Origin: Thermoplasmata archaeon
Lineage (GTDB): Archaea > Thermoplasmatota > Thermoplasmata > Thermoplasmatales > Thermoplasmataceae
Length of the DNA stretch: 5,110 bases
Assembly: GCA_021806355.1 (NCBI GenBank)
Contig: JAJZXT010000190.1
Coordinates: 1-5,110, forward strand
Direction: 5' to 3'
Numbering within the stretch: the stretch's first letter is position 1; each line of letters begins with the position of its first letter. The notes below the pieces were generated by a model, which was not told the origin of the DNA, did no database searches, and saw only the letters and a program-made list of their open reading frames with translations. Positions 1 to 4,634 of this stretch are shown here, one piece after another. The position numbers and the translations under genes are program-made.

Positions 1-330
1 TTTTAGGGGTTTCAAATCCCTCGCATTGATTTTCAGCACCGCAACATCAGTTGCAGGATCACTCCCTATTACATCTGCATCGTAAACATCCCCGTTGCTT
101 GTTGTAACCTGCAGGTTCTGGTGATCCTGAATTACATGGTGATTCGTTACAATATATCCGCTCGGGCTCACAATGATCCCGCTGGCGGCACCGTCAAATG
201 GTTTTACATCACCAAACCTGTCCACCTGGTAGCGGTGTGCAGTTACCATAACTACGCCTTCCCTGACCTTTGACACAACATCTGTTATTTTATCCTCAAA
301 GTTGTATTCTTCACTCTTTGGCATCATCAT
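1..330 (-). CDS. HtrA/DegP-like S1C serine protease, N-terminal part (partial)
   Basis: Reading the minus strand from 330 to the window edge gives 110 codons without a stop; the gene continues past position 1. Residues 47-66 form the first part of a trypsin-like fold with a Gly-rich GAASGIIVSP strand followed by TNHHV, which matches the TNNHV motif of DegP; the catalytic His is H65. DPATDVAVLKI at 91-101 matches the Asp-bearing segment, with D95 as the catalytic Asp. The Ser and any PDZ domain would lie outside the window. The family degrades or holds misfolded proteins. The N-terminus (MMMPKSEEYNFEDK) has no signal peptide or membrane segment, so this form is probably cytoplasmic. Three ATGs in a row (330, 327, 324) follow a good GGAG site at 336-339; 330 or 327 is the likely start. 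An in-frame ATG at 345 lies upstream of the GGAG and is less likely. It is divergent from the HxlR regulator. The family call is secure; the physiological role is inferred. Confidence 0.9.
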   Translation of the reverse strand, partial: MMMPKSEEYNFEDKITDVVSKVREGVVMVTAHRYQVDRFGDVKPFDGAASGIIVSPSGYIVTNHHVIQDHQNLQVTTSNGDVYDADVIGSDPATDVAVLKINARDLKPLK

Positions 331-335
331 AATAT

Positions 336-339
336 CTCC
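336..339 (-). promoter_or_regulatory. Shine-Dalgarno site (GGAG) of the protease gene
   Basis: On the minus strand the sequence AAGGAGATATT precedes three consecutive ATG codons. Spacing is 5 nt to the first ATG, 8 nt to the second and 11 nt to the third, so the second (327) has the most typical distance. It is one of few clear ribosome binding sites in this window, where most genes look leaderless. Confidence 0.6.
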
Positions 340-360
340 TTGCATTTGCAATGTGGTCTA

Positions 361-373
361 AGTTAATATATCA
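361..373. promoter_or_regulatory. Shared, near-symmetric TATA box for divergent protease and HxlR genes
   Basis: The plus strand reads TTAATATATCA from 363, and the minus strand reads TGATATATTAA, so one AT-rich element can serve as a TATA box in both directions. The box centre is about 39 bases before the HxlR ATG (406) and about 37 bases before the protease ATG (330). With archaeal TATA boxes sitting about 26 bases before transcription start, both transcripts would have leaders of roughly 10-15 nt. That fits the SD-like sequences found in front of both genes (GGAG; weak AGGTAA at 395-400). No other TATA-like sequence lies in the 75-bp gap. Promoter function is inferred from sequence and position. 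Confidence 0.5.
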
Positions 374-378
374 GAAAG

Positions 379-390
379 ACACTCAAGTGT
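379..390. promoter_or_regulatory. Operator-like inverted repeat ACACT-CA-AGTGT
   Basis: Perfect 5-bp arms (379-383 and 386-390) are separated by two bases. The repeat lies between the shared TATA box and the HxlR start, near the expected transcription start, where a bound dimer would block transcription. It is flanked by a 6-bp direct repeat TATCAG at 369-374 and 391-396. HxlR-family dimers are known to bind inverted repeats near their own promoters, so autoregulation is the simplest reading. This is inference; short inverted repeats can arise by chance. Confidence 0.4.
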
Positions 391-405
391 TATCAGGTAA
401 CAGAA

Positions 406-777
406 ATGGTAGAGGTATCAATCGTTTCAAGATTCCAAAAGGAAGATGAGAGGCTTGACAGAATAATGTCTCTTCTTGGCCACTCGTGGGCACCTCAAAT
501 TCTGCACAGGCTTGATTATTATGGTAAGATGAGGTATAATGAGATCAAGGGGAGTCTTAGGAACATAAGTTCAACAAGCCTCTCACGGGCATTGAATATT
601 CTCACTTCCAGGGAATTGTTGGAGAGGAAAGTCACTGACACCAACCCTCCTCAGGTTTTCTATTCTCTCACAAATAAAGGCAAAGAGCTGGCAAAACTAT
701 TGCATCAGGCTCTGGAAACAGAGAGAAAGATAAGTGAAACAGGAGATGGTGAAGCCATTGAGGCTCTCATCAGCTAA
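406..777 (+). CDS. HxlR-family winged-helix transcriptional regulator
   Basis: The 123-residue product has the full HxlR layout: a helix LDRIMSLLG at 17-25, the typical W of the second helix (WAPQILHRL, 28-36), helix RYNEIKGSL at 43-51, the Ser/Thr-rich recognition helix around 55-71 (ISSTSLSRALNIL), the hairpin wing with PPQVFYSLTNKG at 81-92, and a C-terminal dimerisation helix at 92-109. These proteins act as small cytoplasmic dimers binding promoter DNA, often as repressors. Many family members carry a redox-active Cys just before the first helix; this one has no Cys at all, so thiol sensing is excluded. The ATG at 406 is the first start after the in-frame stop at 364 and has only a weak AGGTAA upstream. 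It is divergent from the protease and stands before the paralog family. Its targets are unknown; its own promoter is the likeliest. Confidence 0.9.
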   Translation: MVEVSIVSRFQKEDERLDRIMSLLGHSWAPQILHRLDYYGKMRYNEIKGSLRNISSTSLSRALNILTSRELLERKVTDTNPPQVFYSLTNKGKELAKLLHQALETERKISETGDGEAIEALIS

Positions 778-785
778 TCTTTTTT
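778..785 (+). terminator. Oligo-T terminator after the HxlR gene
   Basis: TCTTTTTT follows the TAA stop directly. Short T-runs without a stem are the usual archaeal termination signal. The next gene has its own promoter 30 bases further on, which agrees with separate transcripts. Confidence 0.45.
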
Positions 786-806
786 AGGTGGATGTTCACA
801 GTAAGG

Positions 807-821
807 TAAAAATTTTTATAA
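807..821 (+). promoter_or_regulatory. TATA-box region of the 321-aa family gene (leaderless promoter)
   Basis: The AT-rich stretch includes a perfect 12-bp palindrome TAAAAATTTTTA (807-818) running into TTTTTATAA. The TATA-like part (813-821) is centred about 24 bases before the ATG at 842, so transcription should begin at or next to the start codon. No Shine-Dalgarno sequence lies in front of 842 (TAATATTATAG), which supports leaderless translation. The palindrome may be just a by-product of the AT-rich promoter. Confidence 0.5.
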
Positions 822-841
822 TTTTAAGCGTAATATTATAG

Positions 842-1807
842 ATGTTCCCAAATGATCCTGACCCTATTGGGGATATGCAGTGCATCTTTGCTGTAAAAAG
901 TAACATTCCCTTCCTGATAGAATCAAGGAAATTTCCAATAAGCTTCTCTGAACATCTTTATTTTACCGATGATGGGGTTGGAGAGTACATTAATGTGCCC
1001 GCGTTCCTGAAGAAAGATTATGAGTATAGTATTTTCATAAAGAAAATGCAGGTTTCGGAAATTGGGCAAAACATGGTTTTCAAGATAAGTTCACAGGATT
1101 ATCCGGAAATGGAGACTTTGAGGGAACTCATAAAAATTCCCTCGGTGGCAATCGATTACAAATATATCGAAGGAGGGTACCACAAGACCATGTTTACTTT
1201 TCACCACAGCCATATGAAGGAAGTCTCAAAATTCATTTTTAATGCAAGGAGAAGGTTTGGATACGGGGTTCCGGAATATATTGGGCCAAACAGGGGATTA
1301 AAATTTATAATAGAAAAAGCTCAAACCTCCGGAAACATAGTGGCAAGTTCCCTGACCCTAAAACCACCCCGCCAAGAATCAGAAAAAATGAAGGAAATGT
1401 TTTCAAAAACTTGGGCGAGGAGAGCCAGATATACCGGCAAGTCCCGTACAGATGATTTTATTTTCCGTATCAAGGATCCCACATCAATAAACCGTGAAGT
1501 ATTCAGGGAAATCTCAAAGGAAGATCGGATATATGGTGCCAATATAACAAGCGGAATTTATCTCCTCTATTCCAGGCTGGTTTTTGAGCATTATAATCCT
1601 ATGTTTTACTCATATCATGAATACGACGGGCAAAATTTGCGCATATGCGGGCTGATTCCTGAGAATTACGGAAGCATGGTTATAGAATCTGTTGCAGAAA
1701 CAGTGAAAGAATTTCCGGATCTGGATGTTAAACTGACATACTCATCCCGTTTGAAGTATGATCAGGATTCCCTTATACAGGTGTTCGGTCCAAGTTTTCA
1801 TACATAA
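842..1807 (+). CDS. Unrecognised two-unit protein, divergent member of the three-paralog family (321 aa)
   Basis: I do not recognise the function. The protein is clearly related to the two 309-aa proteins downstream. It shares the N-terminal D-M-x-x-I-F pattern at 11-16, the motif YIGPNRGL at 146-153, W-A-R-R-A-R-Y at 191-197, ISKEDRIY at 224-231 (compare ISEKDHIY in the minus-strand paralog) and a closing pattern DGQNLRICGLIPE followed by a helix and EFPDLDVKL (262-298). It carries about 12 extra C-terminal residues. There is no signal peptide, membrane span, helix-turn-helix or metal-binding cluster. The YHKTMFTFHHSHM segment at 113-125 is His-rich but has no clear ligand pattern. The start at 842 is supported because its first 12 residues align in length with both paralogs and by the leaderless promoter. 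It follows the HxlR gene by 64 bp with an oligo-T run between them. It is probably soluble and cytoplasmic; a ligand-sensing or regulatory role is only a guess. Confidence 0.8.
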   Translation: MFPNDPDPIGDMQCIFAVKSNIPFLIESRKFPISFSEHLYFTDDGVGEYINVPAFLKKDYEYSIFIKKMQVSEIGQNMVFKISSQDYPEMETLRELIKIPSVAIDYKYIEGGYHKTMFTFHHSHMKEVSKFIFNARRRFGYGVPEYIGPNRGLKFIIEKAQTSGNIVASSLTLKPPRQESEKMKEMFSKTWARRARYTGKSRTDDFIFRIKDPTSINREVFREISKEDRIYGANITSGIYLLYSRLVFEHYNPMFYSYHEYDGQNLRICGLIPENYGSMVIESVAETVKEFPDLDVKLTYSSRLKYDQDSLIQVFGPSFHT

Positions 1808-1811
1808 CAGT

Positions 1812-1827
1812 TGTCAAAATTTTAGCA
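1812..1827. repeat. Quasi-palindrome TGNNAAAATTTTNNCA upstream of the second family gene
   Basis: The perfect core AAAATTTT (1816-1823) is flanked by TG and CA at matching distance; the two positions between are not paired. It lies about 34 bp upstream of the TATA-like box and about 62 bp upstream of the start of the plus-strand 309-aa gene. A similar element sits about 58 bp upstream of the minus-strand paralog (3815-3829). A regulator site is possible, but AT-rich palindromes arise easily by chance. Confidence 0.25.
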
Positions 1828-1849
1828 GGAAATATTCACCAACGTAGCA

Positions 1850-1858
1850 AAATTTAAA
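1850..1858 (+). promoter_or_regulatory. TATA-like box (AAATTTAAA) of the plus-strand 309-aa gene
   Basis: AAATTTAAA is preceded by AGCA, a plausible purine-rich BRE. It is centred about 28 bases before the ATG at 1882, so the transcript would be leaderless or nearly so. No Shine-Dalgarno sequence precedes the start (TTCGTTTTCAC). The 74-bp gap and separate box suggest independent transcription from the preceding family gene. Confidence 0.5.
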
Positions 1859-1865
1859 GGATTCT

Positions 1866-1875
1866 ACGAATTCGT
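1866..1875. promoter_or_regulatory. Perfect 10-bp palindrome ACGAATTCGT between TATA box and start
   Basis: The palindrome begins 8 bases after the TATA-like box and ends 6 bases before the ATG at 1882, overlapping where RNA polymerase would melt DNA. A repressor bound here would block initiation. It is the only CG-containing perfect palindrome of this length noticed in the intergenic regions. No equivalent copy is seen in front of the other two family genes. Confidence 0.3.
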
Positions 1876-1881
1876 TTTCAC

Positions 1882-2811
1882 ATGGACTTCGACGCAGTAG
1901 ATCGGGTTTTGGACATGAGGGTTATTTTTTCACTTTCGGGGTCACTTCCCGTAGCTGAGTTTACCAAGAGGCTTTCACTTGACCTTCAATCCGGTCTTCA
2001 CTTCGGGGAAGACAGTCTTGAACTTTCATTCTTTATCCCGGAAGAACTTGCTGCAAACAGGGAAATTGCAATCTTCCCGGCCCAGTCCAATGCTGCAAAG
2101 GAAGGTAATGTTTATTTCTCCAATTTCGGGATGGCCACGGAGGATCTGCACAAAGGCCTGAGGGCAGCCATAGAAGAATCCAGAACTATGGTTGCAGACA
2201 ACCTCTGGCTATCCAGCGGAACATATTTTCTATCGTGCAGATTTCATTCCTCGGATCTTCAAAAAATAACCGGTGTTGTTCTGGAACTCTCACAAAAAAT
2301 AGATGGATTCAGTGTTAAATATCTTGGTCCTAACCCGGGTTTGCCTGCAATCCTTGAGGATGTGAAGAACATAACCAATCTCATGGAGATCAGGTGGCAG
2401 ATAAAAGTTCCGGAAAAGGATAGAAAAAGTAATCCATTTTCCATACTAACTGATAATTGGGTACTGGAATCCCGTTTCATGACCACTGGAACGAGTACAT
2501 TCAATCTTCTGATTACAAATGAAAAGATTTCAAATCCCGAAGATAAAGGGATGATTTTGATTGATCCTGAACTCAATCTATATCAATTAAAGCTTGAACT
2601 GGACAATTCCTTTCTGAAAGGCTTTTTCAGGAATCTTTACGCCACAAAGATCGTGAGATTCTGCCGTACATTCAGATATGAAAACGGGAAGCTTGAGCTC
2701 CTATCCTACATTCCAGAAGTTCTTGTTGACAGTTATATCACGTCTTTATCGGCCCTATCTGAAGAATTTCCGGACTGGGAATTGTCGCTGTTAAAAGTAG
2801 CCGATGCATAG
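1882..2811 (+). CDS. Unrecognised two-unit protein, paralog family member (309 aa, plus strand)
   Basis: Function not recognised. The protein aligns along all 309 residues without any gap to the minus-strand 309-aa product; my hand count gives about 95 identities (31%). Shared blocks include QS at 36-37, SFFIPEELA/SYFVPEKIA at 49-57, YLGPNPGL at 147-154 (identical in both), DxWV at 191-194, NPE/DPE at 218-220 and KIVRF at 256-260 (identical). Two halves can be aligned at an offset of about 156 residues: MRVIFSLSG (12-20) with MEIRWQIKV (168-176), and the strand-helix-strand block at 107-149 with 263-305. Each unit is therefore a mixed alpha/beta domain of about 155 residues. There is no signal peptide, membrane span, HTH or catalytic signature. 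Starting at 1882 makes the N-terminus collinear with the paralogs and fits the leaderless promoter. A tandem input-domain protein without a DNA-binding part is possible but unproven. Confidence 0.82.
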   Translation: MDFDAVDRVLDMRVIFSLSGSLPVAEFTKRLSLDLQSGLHFGEDSLELSFFIPEELAANREIAIFPAQSNAAKEGNVYFSNFGMATEDLHKGLRAAIEESRTMVADNLWLSSGTYFLSCRFHSSDLQKITGVVLELSQKIDGFSVKYLGPNPGLPAILEDVKNITNLMEIRWQIKVPEKDRKSNPFSILTDNWVLESRFMTTGTSTFNLLITNEKISNPEDKGMILIDPELNLYQLKLELDNSFLKGFFRNLYATKIVRFCRTFRYENGKLELLSYIPEVLVDSYITSLSALSEEFPDWELSLLKVADA

Positions 2812-2834
2812 TGGCTTTTATTCATCTAATCCAA

Positions 2835-3764
2835 TTATATTTCCGTAATTGAAACAAGTCTTAAATTGAATGCGGGGTACTTTTCATTGACTAAGGAAAG
2901 AACCTGAAGCAGGTCTCTGGTCTGGACACTTGGAATGACTGTGTCGACCTTCATCGTTTCGTCCTTGTAATGAAGGTGACGCTCAAATCTTACAATTTTT
3001 CTCTCGTAGGATCTATTGTGATATTCCCTAATCATGGAACCTCTGTTGCTGAATGTGAGTTCATAGATGTGGTCTTTCTCTGATATTACATTGAAACCTG
3101 ATTTCTCTGGATCCTCAATGCTGTCTTTAGTCTTGAAAATCTGCGGAACAACATCATTCTTGGTCATATACCTGATATCAGAAACCCATTCATCTCCTAG
3201 GGCATTTATTGGAGAACTAATGAAGGAATTTTTTGGCATACTGTATTCCCATACAGCTCTGGTAAGGCCGGTATTATGCTCATTTTGGATCAGGGTAGCT
3301 TCAAGTCCGGGATTTGGCCCAAGGTAGGCCACTTCTACTGCTTCAAAGCTCTTTGTGAATTTAAGCAGAACGTTTGAGAACTTGGACATTTCAGTGCTGC
3401 TGAACCTCATTGAAAAATATAAAGCTCCATTTTCCACATATATGTTGTCAAGAACTGATGACTTGGCGTCTTCGAGTATCAATCTTAATGAATCCAATGA
3501 TTTTGAATTGGTTATATTGTTGGTTACGAAATATAAATCTCCGCGTTTTCTGGCACTGGTCTGAGCTATGAGGATTGCCATATCCCTGCTTTCTGCAATC
3601 TTTTCAGGGACGAAATAGGAAAACTCAAAGTTTCCTTCCCCTATATGTATCGCAGACTGGAAAGTGTGATTCACTTTACTGGAATGTTCTATGATACCCC
3701 CGCTTCCGTGATACTTGAATACAAGTCTCGTATCGAGAAACTTATCAATATCACGCGAATCCAT
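2835..3764 (-). CDS. Unrecognised two-unit protein, paralog family member (309 aa, minus strand)
   Basis: Function not recognised. It is the closest relative in the window of the convergent 309-aa gene, with identical length and all landmarks at the same residue numbers: YLGPNPGL 147-154, W193, R198 and KIVRF 256-260. The internal repeat is clearest here: TRLVFKY at 12-18 matches TRAVWEY at 168-174, and the pattern at 107-150 (strand, helix with FSNVLLKFTKSF, strand) matches 263-306 (LLQVLSLVNEKYPAFNLRL). It has no cysteine, no signal peptide and no membrane segment. The most variable stretch against its paralog is 81-90, probably a surface loop. The stop lies 23 bp from the stop of the plus-strand paralog, so the pair is tail to tail and transcripts may overlap. 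The start at 3764 is supported by collinearity and a TATA-like box 27 bases upstream. It is probably cytoplasmic and soluble. Confidence 0.82.
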   Translation of the reverse strand: MDSRDIDKFLDTRLVFKYHGSGGIIEHSSKVNHTFQSAIHIGEGNFEFSYFVPEKIAESRDMAILIAQTSARKRGDLYFVTNNITNSKSLDSLRLILEDAKSSVLDNIYVENGALYFSMRFSSTEMSKFSNVLLKFTKSFEAVEVAYLGPNPGLEATLIQNEHNTGLTRAVWEYSMPKNSFISSPINALGDEWVSDIRYMTKNDVVPQIFKTKDSIEDPEKSGFNVISEKDHIYELTFSNRGSMIREYHNRSYERKIVRFERHLHYKDETMKVDTVIPSVQTRDLLQVLSLVNEKYPAFNLRLVSITEI

Positions 3765-3785
3765 TATACTGAAGATAATCCGTTC

Positions 3786-3797
3786 TTTTTAAAATTT
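3786..3797 (-). promoter_or_regulatory. TATA-like box of the minus-strand 309-aa gene
   Basis: On the minus strand AAATTTTAAAAA is centred about 27 bases before the ATG at 3764, which predicts a leaderless transcript. The bases before the start (TTCAGTATA) hold no Shine-Dalgarno sequence. The box closely resembles the AAATTTAAA box of the plus-strand paralog in sequence and spacing. Confidence 0.5.
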
Positions 3798-3814
3798 ATC
3801 ATTATTTGATTGCG

Positions 3815-3829
3815 TGAGTAAATTTCTCA
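3815..3829. repeat. Quasi-palindrome TGAGNAANTTNCTCA upstream of the minus-strand family gene
   Basis: Twelve of fifteen positions are symmetric around 3822. It lies about 31 bp upstream of the TATA-like box and 58 bp upstream of the start at 3764, close to the position of the TGNNAAAATTTTNNCA element at the plus-strand paralog. That placement, beyond the BRE, would suit an activator or a DNA-bending site. Similarity between the two is limited to TG...AAATTT...CA. Confidence 0.25.
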
Positions 3830-3846
3830 TACAACCATTAATTATT

Positions 3847-4365
3847 TTACTTACCTGATAAGTTTACGCTCCTGTAAACCAGGGCAAGTCTGAGGAACGG
3901 TAATCCTTGAAATCTCTCCGGGGTAAAACTCCTGGAAAGTTTCCCGTCTTTGCTGTTTCTGACAAACCAGAACATAAGATCCCTGACGAGTAAAGCTGCT
4001 TCGGTGGTATCCGCAACCAAAGGATTTCTTGTTCTAAGAAGCCTCTCTGTCATGTCATCCTCCAGTTCGTCACCAAGAGACAATCCTATGAGAAATTCAT
4101 GGGACGGTGGCTCCTTGAGTTCTATCATGGACTTGACAAGTCCAGACAGGTACCCCATCATCTTCTCATAATTCTCCGCCCATGTGCTGTCATTTATTCT
4201 GAGCCTTGCAAGTGATACGGCAAGCTTTGCTCTCGTAATAAAAAATCTCTCCATTTCTGCATCATATTCCTCAACAGTATTGGAAATGACACAGTCAAAT
4301 GTTGGAAATTTGAGGCTGCTTTTTTCTTTCATGTATTTCCAATCTGAAAGGTCTCCTATAAACAT
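3847..4365 (-). CDS. Hypothetical helical protein (172 aa)
   Basis: I do not recognise this protein. The sequence predicts mostly alpha helices: 31-57 (VEEYDAEMERFFITRAKLAV onward), 61-83 (TWAENYEKMMGYLSGLVKSM onward), 88-112 and 118-137 (ADTTEAALLVRDLMFWFVRN). It has a charged Arg/Ser-rich loop at 138-154 and a C-terminal hydrophobic segment, GLPFLRLALVYRSV. None of the helices is long and apolar enough for a clear membrane span, and there is no signal peptide. It has a single Cys at 25. Coding is supported by ordinary residue composition and by a TATA-like AATATT 26 bases before the ATG at 4365, again without a Shine-Dalgarno sequence. An internal start at Met12 (4332) is a weaker alternative. 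It lies 82 bp upstream of the minus-strand 309-aa family gene in the same direction, but that gene has its own promoter, so a functional link is uncertain. Confidence 0.7.
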   Translation of the reverse strand: MFIGDLSDWKYMKEKSSLKFPTFDCVISNTVEEYDAEMERFFITRAKLAVSLARLRINDSTWAENYEKMMGYLSGLVKSMIELKEPPSHEFLIGLSLGDELEDDMTERLLRTRNPLVADTTEAALLVRDLMFWFVRNSKDGKLSRSFTPERFQGLPFLRLALVYRSVNLSGK

Positions 4366-4388
4366 TCGCTGGAGTTGTGTTAATTGTC

Positions 4389-4394
4389 AATATT
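4389..4394 (-). promoter_or_regulatory. TATA-like box (AATATT) of the 172-aa gene
   Basis: AATATT lies on the minus strand about 26 bases before the ATG at 4365, and the sequence between (GACAATTAACACAACTCCAG) has no Shine-Dalgarno match. This fits the leaderless pattern of neighbouring genes, but the box is short and weaker than the others. Confidence 0.35.
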
Positions 4395-4441
4395 CTTCAC
4401 ACAAATCAAGCTGACTTGTAATCCGGGAACATACTTATGAA

Positions 4442-4463
4442 TGATATTTGCATTTTCATATCA
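4442..4463. repeat. Inverted repeat TGATAT-N10-ATATCA
   Basis: Six-base arms at 4442-4447 and 4458-4463 are perfect complements with a 10-base spacer. The centre-to-centre distance of 16 bp is that of neighbouring contacts of a dimeric regulator. The left arm region (TGATATTT) could also be a weak plus-strand TATA-like element 26 bases before the ATG at 4472. The arm ATATCA also occurs in the TATA region of the HxlR gene (368-373). Confidence 0.25.
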
Positions 4464-4559
4464 GTGTGTAAATGAGAATACCGGTTATAATAAGGATAAC
4501 AGAGCAAGTAAATCGGCTTATGGTGGATTTTAGTATATGAAGAAGGGAGGAACCCATTC

Positions 4560-4590
4560 ATTTCATCATTTTATGAAATCTATTTTTTTT
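4560..4590 (+). terminator. Hairpin followed by T8 (intrinsic terminator-like)
   Basis: ATTTCAT (4560-4566) and ATGAAAT (4573-4579) form a perfect 7-bp stem with a 6-base loop, followed after three bases by eight T (4583-4590). The polarity is plus strand, but the only annotated genes nearby are on the minus strand, so it has no known gene to terminate. The stem is AT-rich and weak; in Archaea the T-run alone could stop transcription. It suggests a small plus-strand transcript starting somewhere in 4440-4550, or antisense read-through control. Confidence 0.4.
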
Positions 4591-4623
4591 GAACTGCCTT
4601 AATAAGGAGCAATAAATAATGAT

Positions 4624-4634
4624 AAAAAAAGAAG
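4624..4634 (-). terminator. Oligo-T terminator of the SQR-like gene
   Basis: On the minus strand CTTCTTTTTTT occurs about 15-25 bases after the stop codon at 4649-4651. It is a typical archaeal stem-less oligo-T termination signal and is the end of the SQR-like transcript. Confidence 0.5.

Noticed and set aside
331..345. Upstream in-frame ATG at 345 as protease start
   Set aside because: It would place the GGAG site inside the coding region; the ATG cluster 5-11 nt after GGAG is a better start.
1321..1542. Minus-strand reading frame of 73 codons inside the 321-aa gene
   Set aside because: It lies wholly inside a gene with supported paralogs, has no promoter or ribosome site, and reads as a shadow of that gene.
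2259..2576. Minus-strand reading frame of 105 codons inside the plus-strand 309-aa gene
   Set aside because: Its composition (many Ser, Phe, Leu and Ile) is that of an antisense shadow; the plus-strand frame is fixed by the gapless paralog alignment.
842..3764. A helix-turn-helix domain in the three family proteins
   Set aside because: Both halves end in a strand-helix-strand pattern; no tri-helical segment with a typical turn is visible, so a direct DNA-binding role is not supported.
4184..4414. Plus-strand reading frame of 76 codons antisense to the 172-aa gene
   Set aside because: Ser/Leu-rich shadow composition and no promoter; the minus-strand frame is longer, has balanced composition and a TATA-like box.
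4400..4600. tRNA or C/D-box guide RNA in the gene-poor stretch
   Set aside because: No cloverleaf and no properly spaced RTGATGA and CTGA boxes were found.
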